From an uncultured Porphyromonas sp. (GTDB lineage Bacteria > Bacteroidota > Bacteroidia > Bacteroidales > Porphyromonadaceae), in NCBI RefSeq assembly GCF_938039215.1, contig NZ_CALHVI010000025.1, positions 1-41,203 of the forward strand: DNA of 41,203 bases, in the 5' to 3' direction. The notes below the pieces were generated by a model. It searched no databases. It was given only the letters and a program-made list of their open reading frames with translations, and was not told the DNA's origin. Positions 25,028 to 31,972 of this stretch are shown here, one piece after another. The first letter of the stretch is position 1. Every line of letters starts with the position of its first letter. The position numbers and the translations under genes are program-made.

Positions 25028-25076
25028 ATCGGGCTACCCTCCTCGGCAGAATTTGCCTTGAGGAGAGTAGCCCGAT
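25028..25076 (-). terminator. Large hairpin between GH97 and susC
   Basis: ATCGGGCTAC (25028-25037) pairs with GTAGCCCGAT (25067-25076). After one mismatch, CTCCTC (25039-25044) pairs with GAGGAG (25060-25065), with a further inner GGCA/TGCC stem. No clear T-run follows. It may be a partial terminator or an intercistronic stabiliser that sets the GH97 to susC expression ratio. Confidence 0.6.
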
Positions 25077-25081
25077 ACGTG

Positions 25082-27214
25082 TTATTTACCTGAATTAGGG
25101 ATGATGGAGATGGCGAAGCCACCGCCAGGGGCAGACTTTAGGGAGAGCTTAGAGCCCTTCTTCACCTTCATCTTGCGGATGGTATAGACCTCTGGGTTGG
25201 TCTTGTAGTGCGCACCCTTGGCATCGGCATAGATCGTAGCCGTGTAGGTCTTACCAGCGTCGAGGAAGTCGAGCGAGAGGGTAGACTTGTGTCCGTCGTA
25301 GCCAGCGACATTGCCGACGAACCAGCTGTCGGAGTCCTTTGCCTTACGAGCGATCGTGATGTATTCGCCTGGCTCAGCCTCGATGATCTTGGTGTCGTCC
25401 CAGTCTACAGCGACATCCTTGATGAACTGGAAGGCATCCATGTGCTTCTCGTACACCTCGGGGAGGTCTGCTGCCATCTGCAGCGGGCTGTACATCGTGA
25501 CGTAGCAAGCGAGCTGATTGCAGATGGTGGTATTGACGTGAGAGTTGTTGTCAGGATTATACTTGTTGATGTCCATCTGGAAGATACCAGGGGTATAGTC
25601 CATGGGGCCACCGATGAGGCGAGTGAAGGGCAGTACCGTCAGGTGGTTGGGCTTACTGCCGCCGAAGGCCTGGTACTCCTGACCGCGTGCCGACTCCTGT
25701 GCTATGAGGTTGGGGTAGGTACGACTGAGGCCTGTCATGTGGACAGACTCATGGGCATTGACCGAGATCTTGTGCTTAGCCGCTTCCTTCACTGCGTGGA
25801 GGTAGTGGTTGACCATACTCTGGCCGTAGTGGTATTCTCCTCGGGGGATGATGTTCCCTACATAGCCACTCTTGACGGCGGAATAACCGTTGTCGGTCAT
25901 GAACTTGTACGCCTTCTCCATGTGACGCTCATAGTTCCATACCGAGCTGGAAGTCTCGTGGTGCATGATGAGCTTCACGCCCTTCGACTTGGCGTAATCA
26001 TGGAGCTCAGCGACGTCGAAGTCGGGGTAAGGGGTGACAAAGTCAAATACTCGGTCCTTGCTGTTGCCGAACCAATCCTCCCAGCCGATATTCCATCCTT
26101 CGACCAGCACAGCATCGAAGCCGTGCTTGGCTGCGAAGTCGATGTACTCCTTGACGTGCTTCGTGTTGGCAGCGTGCTTCCCGTTGGGGCGCACCTTGGA
26201 GTAGTCGGTCTCACCGATCTTCACATAGGGTAGATCATCGGTGTAGGCCCAAGAGCTCTTACCAGTGATCATCTCCCACCAGACCCCTACATATTTAATA
26301 GGCTTGATCCAGTCGGTAGTCTCGTAGGCGCAAGGCTCGTTGAGGTTGTACGTCAGCTTAGAGGCAAGGATATCACGTGCATCACGGCTAACGATAGCGG
26401 TACGCCAAGGGGTGTTGAAGGGCGCTTCGATGTGCCCGCGGTTGCCCTGAGCGTCAGGCGTGAGCTCGACACGGAAGATCATGGTCTTGTCGTCCAGCTC
26501 GAGGTTGATCGCTGGGAAGTCGATAAGAGCAGCTTCGTGGAGGTTGATGTACACGCCCTTGTCACTCTTGAGCATCAGCGGGGTCTGCACGCCAGTCTTG
26601 GAGAAGGCTTTCTGGGAGCAGTTCTCCGTGAATGCCTTGTCAAAGAGTCCACGGATCTCGGAGAGACGGCTGTGCTGGTAGTCGTACTCCTCGGTGTCGT
26701 AGTCGCCTGGGATCCAGTGCGCCTTGTGATCGCCCGTCATAGCGAACTCGGTGAGCTCACGCTTGACGACGTAGAAGTTGCGGTCCTTGCCCCCAGGGAA
26801 CTCATATCGGAACCCCAGCCCGTCATCGAAGAGACGGAAGCGGATAGCTATGGGATCGCCGTTGCTCTTCTTACGGAGCGTGACGAGGAGTTCGTTGTAG
26901 TGGTTGCGGATCGACTTGACTTCGCCCCAGACGGGCTTCCAAGTCTCATCGAAGGTGGATTCCTTCGTCCCCGTGACCTCGAGCCCCTTGTCGAAGGACT
27001 TCTTCGAGTCGGTCATCTCCAGACCCAGATAGCTGGGGCGGATGATCTCCTGCCCATCGGTGAAGGCGAGGCGGTACATAGGTGCACCCTCCGAACTCAT
27101 CGAGAAGTGTAGCTGGAGGCTCTTGTTGGGAGAGCTGATGGTCTGCGCCAGAGCACTCCAGCCTGTAGCTAGGGCGAGTGCTAGGGCGAGAACCCATTGT
27201 CTTGCTTGCTTCAT
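25082..27214 (-). CDS. Glycoside hydrolase family 97 alpha-glucosidase (SusB-like)
   Basis: The 710-residue enzyme has a signal peptide (MKQARQWVLALALALA...ALAQ). The frame is open 33 codons further upstream, but that extension runs through the promoter, so the start at 27214 is preferred. It has the GH97 N-terminal beta-sandwich and a TIM barrel (YVGVWWEMITG, VEGWNIGWEDWFG). The acidic residues typical of the inverting, Ca2+-dependent branch appear conserved: Glu175 or Glu176 (DYDTEEYD), Glu420 (MHHETSS), Glu489 (NAHES), Glu507 (IAQES) and Glu513 (GQEY). From memory these correspond to E194, E439, E508, E526 and E532 of B. thetaiotaomicron SusB. It should release glucose from malto-oligosaccharides in the periplasm. 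The gene order GH97-susC-susD mirrors susB-susC-susD. Confidence 0.93.
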   Translation of the reverse strand: MKQARQWVLALALALATGWSALAQTISSPNKSLQLHFSMSSEGAPMYRLAFTDGQEIIRPSYLGLEMTDSKKSFDKGLEVTGTKESTFDETWKPVWGEVKSIRNHYNELLVTLRKKSNGDPIAIRFRLFDDGLGFRYEFPGGKDRNFYVVKRELTEFAMTGDHKAHWIPGDYDTEEYDYQHSRLSEIRGLFDKAFTENCSQKAFSKTGVQTPLMLKSDKGVYINLHEAALIDFPAINLELDDKTMIFRVELTPDAQGNRGHIEAPFNTPWRTAIVSRDARDILASKLTYNLNEPCAYETTDWIKPIKYVGVWWEMITGKSSWAYTDDLPYVKIGETDYSKVRPNGKHAANTKHVKEYIDFAAKHGFDAVLVEGWNIGWEDWFGNSKDRVFDFVTPYPDFDVAELHDYAKSKGVKLIMHHETSSSVWNYERHMEKAYKFMTDNGYSAVKSGYVGNIIPRGEYHYGQSMVNHYLHAVKEAAKHKISVNAHESVHMTGLSRTYPNLIAQESARGQEYQAFGGSKPNHLTVLPFTRLIGGPMDYTPGIFQMDINKYNPDNNSHVNTTICNQLACYVTMYSPLQMAADLPEVYEKHMDAFQFIKDVAVDWDDTKIIEAEPGEYITIARKAKDSDSWFVGNVAGYDGHKSTLSLDFLDAGKTYTATIYADAKGAHYKTNPEVYTIRKMKVKKGSKLSLKSAPGGGFAISIIPNSGK

Positions 27215-27310
27215 ACGTAGATTATTACTTAGTATATGTATCAATTTTTGCAATCTCTTCTTCCTTTTTGTCCTATTCAAGGGCTCTTTAGAAAGCAACT
27301 CAAGGGGATA

Positions 27311-27318
27311 CAAATATA
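27311..27318 (-). promoter_or_regulatory. -7 box for the GH97-susC-susD unit
   Basis: The minus strand reads TATATTTG, a perfect TAnnTTTG match, about 97 bp before the GH97 ATG. It overlaps the in-frame extension of GH97, which argues against the longer start. Confidence 0.6.
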
Positions 27319-27485
27319 ATAAGAAAAAGGGACGGGAAAATGCTAGGTTTTATAAATTATTTTAGCAAGGAGGGGCTTCTTTCCGTTAAGATGACGAACT
27401 ATGGGTATCGGGATGTAGGAAATGGGGTGCTATCTTCGTCCTCCTTCTAGGAGGTAAAGGAAGGAGGCTTAATAGATTAGCTAGC

Positions 27486-27554
27486 GGCGCTACTGTTGCC
27501 TCGGGGGAGGTAGCAGTAGTACCTCTCTCGAGGCGCTAGTAGTGCCTCTGAAGC
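27486..27554. repeat. Three 23-bp-periodic degenerate palindromic units
   Basis: The 17-bp cores GGCGCTACTGTTGCCTC (27486), GGTAGCAGTAGTACCTC (27509) and GGCGCTAGTAGTGCCTC (27532) are exactly 23 bp apart. Copies 1 and 3 agree at 14 of 17 positions, copies 2 and 3 at 12 of 17. Copy 3 with its flanking A forms AGGCGCT-AGT-AGTGCCT. The joints between units are also palindromic (CCTC-N4-GAGG). The inverted repeat at 27440-27454 falls two periods upstream of copy 1. The sequence differs from the 2497-2588 array but the period is identical. Confidence 0.75.
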
Positions 27555-27756
27555 TTTAAAAAGGGTGCAGGGAAGTGGACTTTTGTATGTGTTTAAGAAA
27601 GGGAAAAGTGCAAAATGGGGTAGAGAATCCTGCATAGAGCTGGTGGAGTCTTAGCTTCCTAAGCGGAGAGAAGCCAAGCCTTGTCCCTCACTGCTGGCCT
27701 CGTCTCCCGAAGGGAAGTACCCCCGCTATCGGGAGGAATGATCCTAGCGAATGAAC

Positions 27757-27764
27757 TATCTTTG
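27757..27764 (+). promoter_or_regulatory. -7 box for the membrane protein / ABC permease / PorW-like unit
   Basis: TATCTTTG matches TAnnTTTG perfectly and lies 57 bp upstream of the ATG at 27821. No convincing -33 element was seen. Confidence 0.55.
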
Positions 27765-27820
27765 CACAGATGCACTTATGGATAAGCATCATATATCATA
27801 CCTCATAGATAGACCGTATA

Positions 27821-28291
27821 ATGGGAAGTATCCTAGTCATCTTCATCGCACTGACCGCCCTTGGCATTCTGGCCGCTCTCATAGGCTATGTGCAGGCACG
27901 CCTTCGGGCTCGTCGCATCGCCCGAGGCGAAGCTGTCGCACCCGAGCAAGAGTACACCCCGCCCTCGGGTGGCTGCTGTGGACAGCATCTGACCTGTGAG
28001 CACGACAGCCTGCTGGCAGCCGTGAGCGAGCGTATCGAGTACTACGACGACGAGGAGCTCGACCGCTATATCGGCACCCCCGCCTCAGGCTATCGGGAGG
28101 CGGCGGTGGAGGAGTTCCGTGAGATCCTCCTCACGCTTGATGCCGACGATGTGCCAGGCTGGGTGCGTAGCTTACAGCTCCGAGGGATCGAATTCCCCGA
28201 GAGCCTGCGCCCCGAGCTCTACCTCATCGTGTCGGAGCATAGAGATTACCACGCCATCGTCGGCCGTCACGAGGCTACGGCGATCGTCTAG
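27821..28291 (+). CDS. Membrane-anchored protein with a CCGxHxxCEHD cluster
   Basis: The 156-residue protein has one N-terminal transmembrane helix (about 3-24), a basic stretch (QARLRARRIARG), then GCCGQHLTCEHDSLL, in which Cys52, Cys53, His56, Cys59 and His61 form a compact possible metal- or cofactor-binding cluster. The C-terminal half is acidic and helical (YYDDEELDRYIG, VEEFREILLTLDADDVPGWVRSLQLRGIEFPESLRPELYLIV). I recognise the type as a conserved uncharacterised Bacteroidota protein but know no proven function. It lies 23 bp before a Zn/Mn-type ABC permease, so a role in metal handling is plausible. Confidence 0.8.
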   Translation: MGSILVIFIALTALGILAALIGYVQARLRARRIARGEAVAPEQEYTPPSGGCCGQHLTCEHDSLLAAVSERIEYYDDEELDRYIGTPASGYREAAVEEFREILLTLDADDVPGWVRSLQLRGIEFPESLRPELYLIVSEHRDYHAIVGRHEATAIV

Positions 28292-28314
28292 GAAGCCCAG
28301 TCTATATCATCGGG

Positions 28315-29139
28315 ATGCCAAGCATCTTCACCTATCAGTTCTTCCAGAATGCCCTCGGGGCTTCGCTTCTGACTGCCATCATCTGTGGCTTGGTGGGAGC
28401 GTATATCGTCGTGCGCCGCATCGTCTTCGTCAGCGGGGGGATCACGCATGCTTCTTTTGGGGGGATAGGTCTAGGGCTGTACCTTGGCATCAATCCCATC
28501 CTCTCGGCTGCGGGAGCAGCCGTACTAGCAGCCTTCTCCATCGGCAAGCTCAGCCGAAGCGAAGGCATCCGGGAGGACTCGGCCATCGCCAGCGTATGGG
28601 CGCTGGGTATGGCGCTGGGGGTGCTATTCATGACCTTGACCCCAGGCTATGCCACGAGCCTGCCCTCGTACCTTTTCGGGAATATCCTCCTAGTCACGAC
28701 GGGCGACCTCATCGCCCTCGGGGCGCTGGCGCTGCTCCTCGTCCTGCTCTTCGTCCTCGGCTACCGACGCATCTTGTATATTGCCTTCGATGCGGACTTT
28801 GCTCGGGTGCGGGGATTGAAGGTCGAACTCTGGGAGCGTGTCCTCCTCCTGCTCGTGGCTGTGAGCCTCGTACTGACGATCCGATCGGTGGGCATCATGC
28901 TCCTGCTGAGCCTGCTCACGCTTCCCCAGACGACGGTAGGCCTCTTCACCTCGGACTTCCGACGGATCATCTTCGGCTCGATCCTCCTGTCTGCCCTTGC
29001 CAATATAGGGGGGCTTCTCCTGAGCTACTACGTCCTGAGCGTCCCCTCGGGTGTCCTCATCATCCTGCTCCTTTTCCTCTTCCTCGCTCTCGGCAAATGT
29101 CTCAGTGCTCTCCTCAGGAAAAGAAGCCTACGTCGCTGA
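28315..29139 (+). CDS. Metal ABC transporter permease (ZnuB/MntB, ABC-3 family)
   Basis: The 274-residue protein has about eight hydrophobic segments and the ABC-3 family pattern: QNALGASLLTAIICGLVGAYIVVRRIVFVSGGITHASFGGIGLG (about 11-54) and VRSVGIMLLLSLLTLPQTTVGLFTSDFRRI. It should form the membrane channel for zinc, manganese or iron import. The matching ATPase and substrate-binding protein are not in the window. Its 3' end overlaps the next gene by 43 bp, which implies co-transcription. Confidence 0.92.
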   Translation: MPSIFTYQFFQNALGASLLTAIICGLVGAYIVVRRIVFVSGGITHASFGGIGLGLYLGINPILSAAGAAVLAAFSIGKLSRSEGIREDSAIASVWALGMALGVLFMTLTPGYATSLPSYLFGNILLVTTGDLIALGALALLLVLLFVLGYRRILYIAFDADFARVRGLKVELWERVLLLLVAVSLVLTIRSVGIMLLLSLLTLPQTTVGLFTSDFRRIIFGSILLSALANIGGLLLSYYVLSVPSGVLIILLLFLFLALGKCLSALLRKRSLRR

Positions 29140-31799
29140 CGGTACACCTCGGGAGCCTCTGCCTGCTCCTCTGTGTCCTCGCCTTCGGCACTGCTTGCTC
29201 TCGGCAAGCCAATACCGCTGCCTCCCGAGGGTGGCAAGCCTTCATCACCCGCTACAACGTCCTTTATAATGCTTCGGAAGCCTACGAGGCCTCCTACCGA
29301 GCCTTCGTCGAGGCTACGCGTGAGGATTACTCGGAGCGTCTCTATCTGGATCCCTTAGCCCTCAGTCTGGAGCGAGGGGAGAAGGCTGGGAACTTCTCCC
29401 GTGCGATCGAGAAGGCCGAGAAGGCGATCCGTGAGCACAGCATCACCCGCAAGCCTCTGAAAGCCCCAGGCTGGCGGCGCGACCCCGTGGCTGTGCGCCT
29501 CGATCAGAAGAGCGAGTACAATCCCGCCCTCTCTGAGGCTTGGCTCCTCCTCGGACAAAGCTACTTCTACGAGGGTCGCCTTGCGGATGCTCGCTCCACC
29601 TTCGAGGATATCTCCCGTCGCTATGCTACTGAGCCCGAGGTGCGGGATGTAGCTCGGCTCTGGCTCGTGCGCCTCGCTACGCTCTCGGGGCGCTACCTAG
29701 AGGCCGAGGAGGAGCTTCGCCAGCTCCATGAAGGAGGCGATACGCCCGAGAAGCAAGCCCCTTACCTCTATCATCAAGCTCGCGCCGAACTCTCCCTCGC
29801 CCGAGGAAGAGATGCCGAAGCTCTGCCTCATCTCAGCTTCATCGCTGGGCGGGAGAAGCATCCGCTCCTTCGGGCTAGGCTTTTCTTCCTCCTAGGGCAA
29901 GTGGAGGAGGCTCTCGGACACCGAGCCGAGGCCGAGCATGCCTTTGCTCGTGCTGAGCGTACGGCTCCACTCCCTCCGCTAGAGCTTGCTGCCCACCTGC
30001 GTCGCCTTGCCCTCCAGAGCGAAGGGGCTAGGGGAAGCGCTCGCTTGAAGGCTCTGGCTACCAAGCGTCGCTATGCTCCCTACCAAGATGAGGTCTATCT
30101 GGCGCTCTCGGGGCGCTACCTCGCCCTTGGGCAGAGGGCAGAGGCGAAGCACAGCCTGCAGCTAGCTGTGAACTCCTCCCAGCAGAAGGGGCATGCTTGG
30201 GCTGCTGCTTGGGCTGAACTTGGACTGCTGGCGCTCGAGGAGCGTCGCTACCCCGAGGCGCATGATGCCTTCGCTCTCGCTCTACCCGCCCTCTCGCCCA
30301 AGCACCCCAAGTACCCTCGCCTCAAGGAGCTCCTCCCTGGGCTTCAGCTCCTTCGACCATCGGCTCTTCTTGTTCGGCGCTCCGATAGTCTCCTTCGTCT
30401 AGCCAACCTCCCCGAGTCCGCCCGCTTAGCTCATGTAGATAGCCTTATCCATCAGGTGCGCTCCCGTAGGCGAAGCTCCCTGCCTCTAGGTGCTCACCGA
30501 GGGGTACAGCTTCCTCCTAGTACTGAGGTGGGAGGAGGGAAGCGGGGCTTCTACTTCGATGATCCTAGGCAGATCGCCGAGGGTCGTCAGCGTTTCCTTG
30601 AGCTCTGGGGCGACCGTCCCCTCACAGACGACTGGAATAGATCCCGTCGTGCGCTTTCGCTGGATCCTTTGGCGGGAGAGCAGGGCTCCCCGCTCGCCAA
30701 GACCGAGCCTTCGGGGGAAGAGCTCCTAGAGGGCACAGACTCGCTCGACCGAGCCTTCTACCTCCGAGATCTCCCGCTGACGGCCGAGGCGAAGGACTCC
30801 CTCTCTACTCGCACCGCTACCGCCCTCTACGAGATGGCAGGCCTGCTCTCCGAGCGGCTGGAGCTCCTCTCCGATGCGGATGCCGTCTATAGTCGGCTCA
30901 TCCGAGACTACCCGCTCTTTCCCCAGCGGGAGGAGGCTTGCTATAAGCATCTGCTCCTAGCCCTTCGACGAGGGCACGAGGTGGAGGCTGAGCGGCTCCG
31001 TAGGCACTTCCTCTCGGAGTTCCCGACTTCCCCCCGATCCACCCTCCTTGGGCAAGCGGATTATCTCGCTGAGCTTCGCCGTCTTGACACGCTCGCAGGG
31101 AGACTCTATGAGGAGGCTTGGACGAACTATCGGGCGGGTGAGCAAGCGGCGGTGCTCTCTGCTCTGGAGCGGCTCCACCAGCTCCCCATGATCCCCGAGG
31201 AGCTTCGCCCGAAGGCTCTTCTGCTCTCTGCCCTCTCTGAGGCAAGTCAAGGACGTGAAGCCCAGCTGGAGCTTCAGCTATCAGCCTTCGTGGAGCAGTA
31301 CCCACGGGAGGAACTCTTGCCCTATGTCTCTTCGCTTCTGGAAGGCCTTCGGGTTGGACGCAAGCTGAAGGGCGGGACGCTACCCCCTTCCTCCGAAGGG
31401 AGCTCTACGGGTGACTCGGTCGTACCATCCTCCGCCCCCCTCTTCCTCCCTCCCACGCCCGAAGAAATTCCTAGCCTCCTTCTCCTCTATACCGAGGGCG
31501 AGATCCAGCCTCATGAGGTGTACTTTGCCCTCATGACCTTTGGCTATTCGACCTTCACGCAGTGGCCTCTACGTGCCGAAGCCTTGCTCCCGACGAGCGG
31601 GCTCTCGGGCTATCTCATTCAGGGCTTCCGCTCTCAGGATGAGGTCGCTACCTACCTAAGGAAGGCAGCAGCGACGGGTGGCCTTCGCTCCTTGCTCCCC
31701 CGAGGAGTGCAGCTTCTTCCCCTCACGGAGGCGAACCGCATGAGGCTCTCTCGGGAGACCTTAGAAGCCTATCTTAGCTTCCTCAAAACCCTCCCCTAG
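29097..31799 (+). CDS. PorW/SprE-like TPR lipoprotein, putative type IX secretion component
   Basis: The 900-residue lipoprotein has a signal peptide with lipobox-like FGTAC (Cys34). The start at 29097 is chosen because it yields this signal peptide; the frame is open far upstream but that part overlaps two real genes. The opening segment, FITRYNVLYNASEAYEASY (about 46-64), closely resembles the RYN-x-YFNGxEA signature of PorW/SprE. TPR-like helical repeats follow (for example about 140-280 and 590-640), with a Pro/Ser-rich linker (about 760-785) and a C-terminal SPOR-like segment ending LEAYLSFLKTL. PorW/SprE is needed for type IX secretion in Porphyromonas and Flavobacterium. No other T9SS gene is in the window. 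Confidence 0.65.
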   Translation: MSQCSPQEKKPTSLTVHLGSLCLLLCVLAFGTACSRQANTAASRGWQAFITRYNVLYNASEAYEASYRAFVEATREDYSERLYLDPLALSLERGEKAGNFSRAIEKAEKAIREHSITRKPLKAPGWRRDPVAVRLDQKSEYNPALSEAWLLLGQSYFYEGRLADARSTFEDISRRYATEPEVRDVARLWLVRLATLSGRYLEAEEELRQLHEGGDTPEKQAPYLYHQARAELSLARGRDAEALPHLSFIAGREKHPLLRARLFFLLGQVEEALGHRAEAEHAFARAERTAPLPPLELAAHLRRLALQSEGARGSARLKALATKRRYAPYQDEVYLALSGRYLALGQRAEAKHSLQLAVNSSQQKGHAWAAAWAELGLLALEERRYPEAHDAFALALPALSPKHPKYPRLKELLPGLQLLRPSALLVRRSDSLLRLANLPESARLAHVDSLIHQVRSRRRSSLPLGAHRGVQLPPSTEVGGGKRGFYFDDPRQIAEGRQRFLELWGDRPLTDDWNRSRRALSLDPLAGEQGSPLAKTEPSGEELLEGTDSLDRAFYLRDLPLTAEAKDSLSTRTATALYEMAGLLSERLELLSDADAVYSRLIRDYPLFPQREEACYKHLLLALRRGHEVEAERLRRHFLSEFPTSPRSTLLGQADYLAELRRLDTLAGRLYEEAWTNYRAGEQAAVLSALERLHQLPMIPEELRPKALLLSALSEASQGREAQLELQLSAFVEQYPREELLPYVSSLLEGLRVGRKLKGGTLPPSSEGSSTGDSVVPSSAPLFLPPTPEEIPSLLLLYTEGEIQPHEVYFALMTFGYSTFTQWPLRAEALLPTSGLSGYLIQGFRSQDEVATYLRKAAATGGLRSLLPRGVQLLPLTEANRMRLSRETLEAYLSFLKTLP

Positions 31800-31866
31800 G
31801 AGGCACAACGGCCCGTCTCAGACTTCCCGAAGAGGCTCGGGTGCAGATAGACTGCTAGAAAAAGCT

Positions 31867-31874
31867 TATTTTTG
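31867..31874 (+). promoter_or_regulatory. -7 box for purH
   Basis: TATTTTTG matches TAnnTTTG, 98 bp before the purH ATG. The leader contains an 8-bp hairpin, AGCTTGGT (31891-31898) with ACCGAGCT (31917-31924), including one G-T pair. Confidence 0.55.
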
Positions 31875-31972
31875 TGTGCCTTAGTGGCTTAGCTTGGTTG
31901 CATCCTCAAGGGGCTTACCGAGCTAGGCGGGCTCCTATTTACATCACAATAAAGACTATACACGAGTTATTC

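Larger units (their letters stand above)
27215..27820. other. Divergent intergenic region between GH97 and the Cys/His membrane-protein gene
   Basis: This 606-bp stretch contains no supportable gene. It holds the GH97 promoter box (27311-27318), an inverted repeat CCTCC-TTCTA-GGAGG (27440-27454), a 23-bp-periodic array (27486-27554), an inverted repeat CTCCCGA...TCGGGAG (27704-27710 and 27729-27735) and a plus-strand TATCTTTG box (27757-27764). The 27555-27700 part shows nothing recognisable. Confidence 0.75.

Noticed and set aside
25208..26233. 341-codon plus-strand frame inside the GH97 gene, and similar long frames opposite the GH97-locus SusC (around 23934-24737)
   Set aside because: These are antisense shadows of strongly supported genes. 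Their translations are low-complexity and rich in V, D, E and L, with no motifs.
28119..29096. In-frame upstream extension of the PorW-like gene (to 1226 codons)
   Set aside because: It overlaps the end of the Cys/His membrane-protein gene and nearly all of the ABC permease in another frame. The translation is Pro/Arg/His-rich and meaningless, while the start at 29097 gives a lipoprotein signal peptide.
31875..31972. Purine-type riboswitch in the purH leader
   Set aside because: Only a single 8-bp hairpin with one wobble pair is visible. The conserved three-way-junction core of a purine riboswitch was not found.
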